From Leucaena leucocephala (Eukaryota; Streptophyta; Magnoliopsida; Fabales; Fabaceae), in the NCBI GenBank assembly GCA_037074615.1, contig CM073542.1:21709568-21773567 (forward strand): a stretch of 64,000 nt of DNA. Reading direction: 5' to 3'. A model generated the notes under the pieces. That model was not told the origin of the DNA, did not search any database, and saw only the letters and a list, made by a program, of their open reading frames with translations. The position numbers were made by a program, and so were the translations under genes. Within the stretch, counting starts at the first letter, position 1; every line of letters begins with the position of its first letter. Positions 22,871-33,500 of this stretch are shown here, one piece after another.

Positions 22871-23400
22871 TAAAGGGAACTGTCAGATATGGTCTGCTAT
22901 ACAAAAAGCATGACAGTCTTGTTCTAAGTGGATTCACTGATACAGATTGGGCTGGAGATACAAATGATAGGTACTCAATCTCAGGTTATTGCTTTAGTTT
23001 TGGGTCAGCTATTGTTTCTTGGTGCAGCAAGAAACAATATATAGTTACTTTGTCAAGTACAGAGGCTGAGTATGTAGCTGCAACAATGGCAGCTCAGGAG
23101 TGTGTTTGGTTGAAGAGGCTGATCGAGGATACATCACATAAGGCTAATTATACTGTGCAGATCAAATGTGATAATGAGAGTGCTGTCAAACTAGCACTAA
23201 ATCCTTTCTTTCATGCAAGAACAAAACACATAGAAGTACGTCATCACTTCATACGCGAGAAAGTATTGAGTGGAGAAGTTGAACTTGTGGGAGTTCGAAC
23301 AAATGCTCAAATTGCAGACATATTCACCAAAGCATTGATAAAAACAAAATTCCAAAGCTTTCGAAGTGCACTTGGAGTCACTGACAGAAGGTTCGCACTA
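22870..23400 (+). pseudogene. Copia RNase H remnant
   Basis: Reading AAKRILRYVKGT, then GFTDTDWAGD (first catalytic Asp), GYCFSFGSAIVSW, STEAEYVA (Glu) and KHIEVRHHFIREKV identifies Copia RNase H. From 22827 to 23421 the frame is open, so it is the best preserved part of the element. Confidence 0.85.
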
Positions 23401-23408
23401 AGGGGGAG

Positions 23409-23746
23409 TGTCACAAATTAGTGCAAACCTTGTTGCACGTGATGCTCATGCATGAGACATCTTATTTATTTATTTTGCTTATTTTCTTTAATCAAAACGT
23501 GGGACCTGTCTACGTCTCCCTTTTTCTAGCTTTGTTAGTTTCCTATTTTTTAGGTTTGTTAGGAGCTTCCTAATATTCAGGTTCATTTTAGATAGTGGGA
23601 TATCTTATATATGATAGTTAGCGAAAATCATGGAGAGTGAGCCCATTATAAAGATCAAACTGTAATCTTGAAGTTGCAGAGAATATCATACAGCATTCTC
23701 CAAACTTAGTATCTAGTTTATTTTCATTCTATATCTATTTGCTTTA
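23409..23746 (+). repeat. 3' LTR of the Copia element
   Basis: It starts TGTCACAAATTAGTGC immediately after the purine tract and ends TTTGCTTTA before the TTATA duplication. Confidence 0.9.
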
Positions 23747-24160
23747 TTATATATATTTTTATATTTTATAACAAGTCAGATATTCCACAGGATATGCCAT
23801 GTTTGTCATGTTGCCATCATCTACTTTGCCCACTTGCATCTCGAAGAATGGGTTAAAAACCCTCACACACACACTGTGTGTGTGGGTAGTGTGTCACAGC
23901 TCTCGACGTTCTTATGATAAATTTCTCATTCGAAAGTCGCTTTCTTCCAACCATTCTTGTTCTTTATTGAAAATCAAGTCCCGTGGGGACCTCTAGAAAC
24001 AATTTAAATTTATGTTTTCTTTTATTGTAAATTTCATCAAGTTCAATTCCGTATATAACCCGCGAGTAAGCACATGATATAAGAGACAAAAGTAGGGTTA
24101 GACAACTCATAAAGAAATAGAAGGGCGGCAATTAATTGGCACATACCATATTTTCATATA
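23747..24160. repeat. Right part of the duplicated segment split by Copia
   Basis: It continues the match to 19371-19770 (AGGATATGCCAT, CTCGACGTTCTTATGATAAA, ATATAAGAGACAAA). No gene; the small ORF at 23799-23996 lies in this non-coding duplicate. Confidence 0.7.
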
Positions 24161-24204
24161 GTGGTTTTACCATGCCTACCTACTGGCGATATATTATATA
24201 GTTG

Positions 24205-24325
24205 GCAATGAGCTCTAGTGCCAGTGGCTAGAGAACTTTTGGGCAAGGGCAAGGCGGGTTTGATCCCAATTACCACCTTGCATCTTTTGATTCTAAAAAA
24301 ATTGTGTGCCCGAAAAGAAATGTTA
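24205..24325 (+). mobile_element. SINE candidate (tRNA-derived head)
   Basis: The segment begins GAGCTCTAGTGCCAGTGG, matching a box A pattern, and has GGTTTGATCCC, a box B pattern, about 40 bases later. A short T-rich/A-rich tail (TCTTTTGATTCTAAAAAAATT) follows. Spacing and order fit plant SINEs. No flanking duplication could be fixed, and there is no second copy in the window. Confidence 0.5.
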
Positions 24326-24920
24326 ATGCTATAATATTGGTCTTTTCTTCAGACAGTTGCATCACATTGGGAGAATAAAAAAGTGATATATTTTAAATGA
24401 ATAAAAATAAATTAGAAACATAATAATTTTAATAAACTAATATAGAATCTTAACAATATACTATATTCATAATGTCTGTTCGAAATTGGTTTCCGTGATT
24501 CATCGAAATTGCTTCTTCTTATATCAGGTTGGGATGCCAGGGGCTGGTCGGATTTTTATTTCCCTTTATTTATGGCTTTTTATTGGAAGAAATTACAAAT
24601 ATTTAATCATATTTCAAGATTTAATAGTTAGCCCTTTTCTTTTCCTTATATGTTGGTTTAAAATCTATACTGCTTATAATATTTTCTTTTGCCTCTCTGC
24701 TTTGCTGTTACGATTCACAAACAGTGGATTAGTTAGAAGGAGAAAATATAACCCATGGTTTATGAATCATATATAATATATTTAATATTTAAACTAATGT
24801 TATTTAATTCAATAAAATTATGAGTTCATTGTGGAAACTGGGATTATTATTGAACATAATAAGTATTAAATTTGCAAATGCCTGAATTAAAACAAAGAAG
24901 CAATAATACTTAAGAAAGTC
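24326..24920. other. AT-rich spacer, nothing recognised
   Basis: A 96-codon ORF (24486-24776) is hydrophobic and shows no recognisable family; it looks like chance coding in AT-rich DNA. Confidence 0.5.
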
Positions 24921-24925
24921 TAAAG

Positions 24926-25222
24926 TGGTTTGGCACTGGAAGTAGGGTAATTATAACAGGTAGAGGTAAACTCATGCTTACATCATCTGGAGTGTGTAGA
25001 ATTTATGAGATTGAAAGAATGATGGAAGATGAATCTCTTCAACTCTTTTCTAAGAAAGCATTAAAAAAGAATCATCCCAAAAGATGCCTTAGTTAGACTA
25101 AAGCGAATTCCAGATGTTAGCATTCTCCAAATACGTAAAACGAGTTGTGATGCATTAAATGATGAAGAAAAGGCTATATTTTTGGATATTGCTTGCTTCT
25201 TGATCTTCACCCAACAATCACT
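24926..25222 (+). pseudogene. NBS relic in opposite orientation (RNBS-B to RNBS-D)
   Basis: Plus-strand reading WFGTGSRVIITGRGK, then YEIERMMEDESLQLFSKKAL, corresponds to the segment following kinase-2. After a jump, DALVRLKRIPD and EEKAIFLDIACF correspond to the ARC region, ending with LHPTI-like text. The GLPL part is deleted and frames change. It lies opposite to all the other NLR sequence in the window. Confidence 0.8.
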
Positions 25223-25351
25223 ACAACAACAAAAAATAATGATTTGGCTATGACTTTTCAGCTGTGACAAATAATGTCGCCGCTGAAAACTGACTTTCCT
25301 TTTTATCAATAATCTCCTCCTCTTTCTCTATGACATCTATGATTTTAAATG

Positions 25352-25649
25352 ATTATACTCTGGATATTAATATAAAATATAATTTAAAAAATTTAGTTCT
25401 AAATATAAGATATATATATTTTTTATATATTAATTTTTTAAATTACTCATATTGATACCTCCTCAATAATGATCAAGTAAAACATAGAGTTAAGAAAGAA
25501 GATTATGTTATTTTAGAAAAAATATAGCATACTAACTAACTTAACTAATTTATCTAATTAGTTAATTAGATCATCTATTAAGAATGAACTAATATTAAAG
25601 TTAGTTAATTAGATCATATATCAAGAAAGAACTAACATCAAAGGGAGTA
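25352..25649 (+). mobile_element. Stowaway-like MITE (degenerate)
   Basis: It carries the internal text of the element at 27178-27424 (TTCTAAATATAAGATAT, TGATACCTCCTCAATAATGATCAA, AGTTAAGAAAGAAGATTATG). The ends TACTCTGGATATTAATAT and AAAGGGAGTA fit poorly, so the boundaries are approximate. Confidence 0.55.
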
Positions 25650-26195
25650 CATGAAAATGTATTGAGAGACGGAAGAAAACATTGAGAAAATTAATGGCAG
25701 TTTTATGTATTAAATAATAGATTGACAAAGGAGCAATCAAATCTTGTTTTATCTTCAAATAGATTGTAATTAATTAATGATGGCATGCATTAACCCAAAC
25801 AACGACAAACTAATGAAAGAAATAGGGAGGAAAATTCATATTTCTGTCATTAATTATTTTCTCTTGTCCCATAAATCCTCAAATTATTTGAAATCAGCTT
25901 AGTTACGCTACTCCACTTGTATTAGTTTGTTGGTTACTAATATTTCTAGTGGATTGTTACTATATATCAAAATTAAAATTTCTTGTCCACTAGCTCTCGG
26001 TAAAAAATCAAGTCCAATGAACTCTAAGAACAATTTAAATATATAAAGTCTTCCGCTGTAAATTTTATCAGGCTCAAATCACTAAGCCAAGTAGGCCAAA
26101 TGATAAAGCGACAAGACAAGAGTCCAACGTCAAAAATAAATCAAAGACAAGTTCGTATGCCAAAGACATAGAAGTTGGTGTCAGTGTGTGTATAT
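25650..26195. other. AT-rich spacer, nothing recognised
   Basis: No ORF or repeat end was supported. Confidence 0.5.
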
Positions 26196-26199
26196 ATTT

Positions 26200-26460
26200 T
26201 AACCCATCATCCAGTGTTCAATTGATAGAGGGGTAAGATATACGATTATTTATAACATATTCGATATCTGAAAAGTACTATTTTATTATAATTTTAGTCG
26301 CAGTGTTTGGGGAGACATTTTAACTCTTGGGTACCTAAGTTTACGCCTGAAGGTAATTGACGGCTCACCCTACCCAATATTGATATCGCCTAAGAGAAAG
26401 GGAGATTTCGCTCTACCATTGGATAGTAGGTGAGCCAAACCCCTTTCTAAATTTTTTTTT
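26200..26460 (+). repeat. Dispersed repeat family with ATATCGCCTAAGAG core, copy 1
   Basis: It matches 47725-47955: ACGATTATTTATAACATATTCGA vs GCGATTATTTAAAACGCATTCGA, and CCTAATATTGATATCGCCTAAGAG in both. Both end in GTGAGCC/GTGAAC plus a T-run. The length (~260 bp) and 3' T-run suggest a short retroelement, but no pol III boxes were assigned. Confidence 0.6.
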
Positions 26461-26639
26461 AACAAAAAAAATATATTTTTTATATAACCAATTTGAAATA
26501 TAATTAAATACTTAGAAACAGAAAATTCATAATGTCTTTAATCCATTAATAAATTTACCCTTTCTAATTAATGTTTAATCTATGACGAGGGTGACTCTGT
26601 ATGAGAAAATCTCTCTTCCAGATAAATTGTCTTTCTTCT

Positions 26640-26930
26640 ATGTTGAAGTTAATAATGACATGTGTGCCTTTTCCACTAATAGGTCCTATATTTAAGTTAA
26701 TAGTATTCTGATATTTAATATATGATATATTTAATAATTTTAATAAAATTAATTTGTTAAGTTAGTTAATATGAGGTATTTTTTCTAAAATACCCTAACA
26801 TTTTTCTTAATTCCCTCCCTTACTTGATTATTATTAAGAGAGTATCAATAAAGTTAATTTAAAAAAAAAGTTAATAAATACAACAAATAAGTCTTATATT
26901 TAAAATTAAAATTAACCCTCAATTTAGGTC
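26640..26930 (-). mobile_element. Stowaway-like MITE, reverse orientation
   Basis: The reverse complement carries GATACTCTCTTAATAATAATCAAGTAAGG and GGGAATTAAGAAAAATGTTAGGGTATTTTAG, matching 27270-27345. The ends are diverged. Confidence 0.55.
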
Positions 26931-27177
26931 AAATATATAGGCCACTGCCAATGATCACTCTCATCACTTGAACTAGTTTTAGGTTGCATTTTATGAAATG
27001 TGATAACATTCAAGTAAATATAACTTAATTTAACAAACAAAACTAAATTTATCAAAAGTAATCCTACTCCTGTTTAATATAAAGTGTTGTTTAGCTAATT
27101 TAAATAAATTAAATAAGTTAATTAATTATAATAAATGTGATCTAAATTTTTTAAAATATGTTTAACAATATATTATA

Positions 27178-27424
27178 CTCCTCCTATCCTTAATATAAAG
27201 TATAATTGAGAAGTTAATTTTGATCCTAAATATAAGACCTCTTTATCATATTTATCTATTTTTTCTATGAATACTTACTCAATAATAATCAAATAAGAGG
27301 AACAGGGAGGGAATTAAGAAAGATTGTTAGGGTGTTATAGAAAAATCATGCTATATTAACCAACTTACCTAACTTTTTTAATATAATCAAATATTAAATA
27401 GATATTATATTAAGGACTGAGAAG
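27178..27424 (+). mobile_element. Stowaway (Tc1/Mariner) MITE, 247 bp
   Basis: The termini CTCCTCCTATCCTTAATATAA and TTATATTAAGGACTGAGAAG are inverted complements with few mismatches. TA flanks both sides (27176-27177 and 27425-27426), the hallmark target duplication. There is no coding capacity. Confidence 0.8.
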
Positions 27425-27879
27425 TATATAAATTTATAAGTTAACTAAGTTAGTATAGAGAAAAATGATAAATATTAGATATTAAATAAATAAATTTATT
27501 ATATTTATGATTAAAATTAATACTTTAACCATTTCTTATATTTAAAACTAAATGAGTATTATATAGTACATTAGTTAAAATTTAGAACCAAATTCAAAAT
27601 ATACGCATCTCTAGGGTTTAACATCAGTCTTGGATATATACTTCTGTATTACAGTATTATAATTGAGATCTTTATTACAGTATTAGAATTGAGAGCTTAT
27701 CACCTTGGATATATACTTAAATATATTTGTCATCTTTTAGCGTTGAAGAGTGTGACATATTCTTATCAAATATTACATACGTTGGTATCCATACTTAATA
27801 GAAAAAGATTATAAAATTATCCACATATATATATATATAGACAATGCAGTGAGTTTTTAAGTCAGACCCCACCAGACGA

Positions 27880-28265
27880 AGCATCAAGCATGTGACCACA
27901 CTAATTAATTAATTAATTAAAAAAGTGGAAGCAGCCAAGGATCCAGACCAAACCCTTTGGAAGATGATCTGTGACGAAATTTCATATGTTCAAATGTAGT
28001 GTACTAATATGAAATTATTGATTTGGCCAAAAAGAATATGAAATTATTGAAAGTCGGAAAACAAAATGATTGGCCTTCATCTGTAGATGAAATGATAGGA
28101 AATGCAAGAAAATTGTTTTTCTTTGGCTAGTAGCAATAATGATGGAGGATGTTAGAGCAAATTAGCAAAATGATTTCCAAGACGAATATTTTGGAAGAAA
28201 GCATCCACTCTTATTGTACATGATAGTGAAAAATGAGGTTCATTAATAGTGTAATGTGAGTTCAT
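27880..28265 (+). repeat. Diverged fragment of the R-cluster flanking unit
   Basis: GCATCAAGCATGTGACCA, TGTGACGAAATTTCATATGTTCAAATG and GACGAATATTTTGGAAGAA occur in the same order as at 5070-5250 and 16858-17010, but spread out by insertions. The short-ORF part is missing. Confidence 0.55.
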
Positions 28266-28685
28266 TAATCATGTTTGGATAATTTTTTCGTAAGAAACTC
28301 AGTTTGATAAATTAAATTTATTATTTAGGTGATGAATGGAAAAGTAAATTTAGATTTAAATGACTGAGGAAGATATAAATTTTATTAGATAATATATATT
28401 TTTCTATTAGATGTATTTAATGTGATAATTCTTGGAGAAATATTAAATTAAAATTATAAAATTAATATATTACCAGGGAAAATTTTAAAATACTTTTCAA
28501 TCTCATAAAGCTTAAGCTTGTGTTTTGCACCTCCCTCTGCAACGCAGTCACTCGTAGAAATGTCTTACCAGAAGTCAAAATTCTTTCAAGAAGGCTGTAA
28601 GTTAATCATTCTTGCAATTTCATACCTTAAATCTCATGACTAGAACATTATAAACATCACAAAGAAAACAAGGGTAGTAGCATTC

Positions 28686-28828
28686 ATTCTTCTTCTGCTT
28701 CAGCTCCAAGACTAGGACGAACGAGCGGCACTCCACGTCGACCATATGGTCTCGCACGCAAATGGGTTCTTCTGTGGTGGTCTTTGCATGCTCTGCTACT
28801 CAATGATTGATATGAAACTTTGAACCCT
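28686..28828 (-). pseudogene. Possible terminal exon or gene relic, family not recognised
   Basis: On the minus strand an AG acceptor at about 28829 is followed by an open frame of about 47 codons that reads FKVSYQSLSSRACKDHH, then RARPYGRRGVPLVRPSLGAE, and stops after three Glu. The region is clearly less AT-rich than its neighbours. No upstream exon was found, so it may be the end of a decayed gene. I do not recognise the family. Confidence 0.3.
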
Positions 28829-29390
28829 AACAGGGATAACAGAAGTAGATACTAATTATATCACTAAAATGATGACGCCTGAAAAAAAATACGCAGACAC
28901 AGGATTCCTACAGATTCGCAATCTTTTTCTTTAGTTAAGGTGAGGTTGTCAACATCTCACAGACACAGGATTCTTTCATATTCGTAATCTTTTTCTGTAG
29001 TTAAAATGAGGTACGACAAGAATGAGATCTTAACATTTAGTTAGATTTTTTAAATATTTAATTAGGGGTCTGATCCTAAATAATACGTATAGAGAAGGTT
29101 TTATAGCCAATACTAAATTTTTTTTAGTGAATCTACAGTGTAAAAAGATTAATCACTACTCTCAATAATAAATATTCTAAATTTAATTAAAAAAAGTAAT
29201 GTGCCACATGAATTTATAGTTGGATCAAACACACAACCCCACATTTTACATGCCATGAACTCGGAAGAGAATTGCAATCTTTACTTCCCTTCTTTGCGTC
29301 AATCCCGAGTAATTGCCTTTGAAAATGAGGCAATACAAAAGCCAAATTGCATGTAACAAAAAAAAAAAGAATAGCAAACTTGTGCTTCCT

Positions 29391-29672
29391 CCTATCCATA
29401 ATATAAGTTGTTTATAGAAAAATGACTTAGTCAAAAATATAAATCACTTGCATAATGATTAATGCTAGTTTACCAATATTCCCATTCTAATTAATACACA
29501 TATCCAATTTTACTAATTCTTTATATTTTCCTTCTCTTCATAATTCACACTCTTTATGAGGGTAAAAGTAGAAACTATTTTAATTCAATACATATTGAAT
29601 AAGTTAACTATCACTTTTTTTTATTATCATAAATTAATTAAAATGGCCTATATTGTGGATTGGAGAGACTAG
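29391..29672 (+). mobile_element. Stowaway-like MITE, second type
   Basis: The left end CTCCTATCCATAATATAAG pairs with the right end CTATATTGTGGATTGGAGAG as an imperfect inverted repeat, about 280 bp apart. The interior has no coding text. Confidence 0.65.
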
Positions 29673-30480
29673 AGAATACATGTTGGCCTTTACATGTGGA
29701 AAGCCATTTCATAGCCAGCTTTAAGGTCTGTTTGAGAAACTTTAAAATTATAGTTTTCAAAAGTACTTTTATGTAAATTAAGATAAAACTCTTCTCACAT
29801 ATTTACCATATACGCCGTAAAATTACTTTAAAAAAATTAATCCAAAATAAACCATATTAGCGGAACTGTTATTGCCTGCATGTAAAAGATCTTATTATTG
29901 GCACCCATCCTGCTTTCACCTCCATCATAATAGAGCGTTCACTTACTACGCCTTCCTTTCCACTCCATCTACATCATTAATTCCATATCATCACCTCACA
30001 AAGAATCCCATGCTTGCTTGCATCAGAATAATGACATCTCCGCCACGTCTGATTAATCAATGCATGCAATCCTGTTACATGTGTCACAATGCTATAGTGC
30101 CAATAAATAGTAATTCTAATATTTAATATGAGAGTTAGATAATTAATTTATAAATATTAAACAAAAATAATTTTATTATTTATCTATAGTGATAAAAAAT
30201 TCACTAATTTGTGCAAATAAATAGTGATTCCAATCTTTTAATAAATATGATTCGAATTTGTGTTAACATCTTGAGACACTTGCCAATTTAACTAATAGTT
30301 GGTTGGTATTTAAGCATCTTTTAATGGCATATGACTAATTTATAAAAAAAATAAATTAAAGAAAGATTGGGATCCAATGTCCAGATGGCGTAATAGTCAT
30401 TTATTAATTATTATGGCAACTTAGACTTATTGTAGTTTTTTTAAAAATATGCGGACACCTTCACGTTTTATTGGCTATTT
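29673..30480. other. Intergenic DNA and probable RIDA promoter
   Basis: Nothing coding was recognised. The last ~80 bases before the RIDA ATG contain a GA-rich leader (GAGAGATCTAGTG, AGAGAGAGCGAGAGAA) typical of plant 5' UTRs. No TATA box was assigned. Confidence 0.4.
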
Positions 30481-30560
30481 GTGGAAGTGGTCTTCTCACT
30501 TTGAGGGTGATTGTGAGGAGAGATCTAGTGTGAGAGTTCCAGACAGAGAGAGCGAGAGAA

Positions 30561-33500
30561 ATGGCGTCGTATGCTGCTACTTCCTTCCAAGTGCCGACCA
30601 TGAACACCGCCGCCTTGCGTCCCGGGGCTTCCTTGCCTGCTCGCAGTGGCTGTGTCTCGGTGGCCGGGACTGCCATGTGGCGTTCTTCTACTTCGTCTTC
30701 TTCCAAGCGCTCTACGCCTTTTGCTTGTTCGGGAACTTCCACTGGTACTGCCAAATCTGGAAAATTTCATTCATCTATTCTGTTTAGTTTCAATAAATTT
30801 CATTGATCTATCATGTTGTGAGAGAGAGGGAGAGCTATGTGCACCAGAATCTGAGTTACCATCTTGCGTACACATTTTTTGAGTATCAAATCTGATGTTG
30901 TGGTGCTTACCGAAAAGAATAAAAATTTTGATGTTGTGGTGGTCATCCTTTTGTGAAATATAGGTGTCAAGCAAGTTATTCATGCTGAGAAGGCCCCTGC
31001 AGCACTGGGGCCATATTCCCAAGCAATCAAAGCCAACAACCTTCTGTTCGTGTCTGGTGTTCTTGGCCTTGTTCCTGAGGTTTGTTATTATCTGAGTTTA
31101 CTCTTGTCACTTCATTCTTGCAGTATCTGTCTATATATGCACTCACAATTTATTTCATGTGTGAGTGCAGACTGGAAAACTTATCTCTGACAATGTTGAG
31201 GATCAAGCAGACCAGGTACTAAACCCACTAATCTTGGGAAATGCTAAAGTCACTGAGGTCCTATCGTTCAAATTATTTATTAAATTAGTCTATGTTATAA
31301 AAATTAATTTAGGTCGTATTTTTTAAATAGAGTCAATGCAATGTTTAATTCTAAATTAGATTAAGTGTGAGAATATGGAGTAGTAGAAAAAAATTTGATT
31401 AATAATTTTTAGAAAATAAAAAGAGATAATAACATAAATAAAATAATATAAAAGTAATAGTGTAGAAGGATTTCACCATTAGGACGAGCGTTTCTAAGGA
31501 TTAATTCATGGCTATTATTGTTTAATAATATGCTTGAGTTATAACAATTATATATATTAAGTCCCTAATGGCAGAACCTTAGATAACTGTTATAGTCATA
31601 ATCAAACAATCCGCAATTATACATAGATTTAGAATACAATTATATCAATAATGATTATTGAAAATCCACTTAACATGTCATAGAGTAAACATTAAATAAT
31701 TTATTTCTCTAACATAGATATCAACTAAAAACCCTATAACTAAAAATGTGAACCCAACATGAATAATTATAAGAGAAAACTAAAGATATTAAATAATGAA
31801 TATTAAATCATAAATTGAAATAATAAATCACAATGTTTGATCAAAAAGGTATCTCAATCGAAATTCTAAGTCCAATATATACAAATCTCAAAACCTAAAT
31901 CTAGAAAATCATAAATTTGTATAAAGAAAAAGATCAAAATATAAAGGGGATATTTAGTTCAAAGGAAAAGGAAGGAAGGGAAGGAAAAATGAACCCTTCC
32001 CCTCATTTAGTCTAAAATTTTAGGGGGGAAGGGAGCAAAAATTTTGGCGCCCTTCCCTTCCCTTCCCCTCCTCTCCCCTCCCCTGTTGCCCTCCAAATTA
32101 GGATTTTCGGAGGGGAGAAAAATTTTGAGACAATTATATCCCACCTCCACATGCCTTACCTCTTTGTCCTAAGCTTCTCTTTCGTGCCCACACCAGTGTC
32201 ACTGTCGACTTGCCGACTATATTTGCTGTGGCAATTTTGGCGCCATCGTTGTCACCTATGCTGAGTGGATTCACTGTCGACTTGTCATACAGAGACGCAA
32301 AGATGAAGAAGCTGGCGAGGTACTTCAACGTGTAGGGAGTATTAAATGCTTGGTGATAATAGGCCCTGATGGCAAGAAGATAACGAGACACGGAAGGAAC
32401 CTCATAAACTTGTACTGGGAGAATGTGTTCCTATTCACGCTCGAGAGTGCAGTCGCTTGCGAAGCAGATGGAGGAAGAAGCGAGGAGACTTCCCAGACTA
32501 GTGAGTCACAAGGGGCATCATCACCATCTGAATCTAGTGTTAGATGGCAATGGAGAAGGGCCCTTCATATGCTGTGTGTGAGACGAGCAAGGCTCCAGCA
32601 GGGGCCTACTTGTGCGTCTAGTGAGGCTACGAAGTGCACCCAAAGTGTTTCACCCCTGTGGCCCGCTAGTCGACTACCTTAACCTATTCATTTATGTCAC
32701 GTCCCAAAATTTGGACCGTGACTGGCACAGAATATGAATAGTTTCATATTCTGAAAGCCTAAAACTTTAAATAAGACGTTTTGAAATAAGAACCATAATA
32801 AATTGTATCTCATAAATCAACAGAATCTTTTCTAAGGACTATGTAGAGCATTTACCTTCTTTTTATAATCATACAAACACTTTCTAAATAATAATTTCAT
32901 CAAAAGTAGTTTTGTCAAAAATGACGCTTCGGATCAGCAACGAGGCTTTTCACTGCTCAGCGGGAAGGTTAGGGTCACCTGCACTATCTGAGGCCAAATA
33001 ATCTACTCGTGAATAACGTCTCAAAACATGATTTAAAAGAATGTGAAAATAAACAATGCATAATCATGTTAAAAATGTATTTCATAATATTTCATAATCT
33101 GATGCAAACCTTTCTATAAACATTTGTATTTCAGGGGAAACAACAATCTGAAAGAACCATTTCAAATCAATATGAAATAACCATTTCAAACCAATCATTT
33201 AAAACAATCCTTTCAAAGCTATGATCTTTCTGTAGGACTTCAACAGAACAAAAATAGACGTGAACACACAGTCCACGAGGGTAACTAACCATTCTGGTGG
33301 CTCAAAGCCACTAACTGTCGCGAGAATGAATCCCACGAAATAATTCTGGTGGCTCAAGGCCACAAACTGTCGTGAGAATAAATCCCACAAAATAATTCTG
33401 GTGGCTCAAGGCCACAAACTATTGCGAGAATGAATCCCATGAAATAATTCTGGTGGCTCGAGGCCACAAACTGTCGAGCTCGAGTACCAAGGTGCACCAA

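Larger units (their letters stand above)
21044..23746 (+). mobile_element. Ty1/Copia LTR retrotransposon, internally deleted
   Basis: LTRs of 338 bp lie at 21044-21381 and 23409-23746; both begin TGTCA. They are flanked by TTATA at 21039-21043 and 23747-23751. An initiator-Met-type primer site TGGTATCAGAGC starts at 21382, and a polypurine tract AAGGGGGAG precedes the 3' LTR. The order gag, RT, RNase H (with no protease or integrase between gag and RT) fits a Copia element that lost the middle of gag-pol. The two LTRs differ at only about ten visible positions. The element is non-autonomous: the integrase core and the N-terminal RT are absent and stops interrupt the rest. Confidence 0.93.

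Noticed and set aside
30449..30787. 112-codon plus-strand ORF over RIDA exon 1
   Set aside because: It is in a different frame from the RIDA exon, shows no family resemblance and runs across the exon 1 donor.
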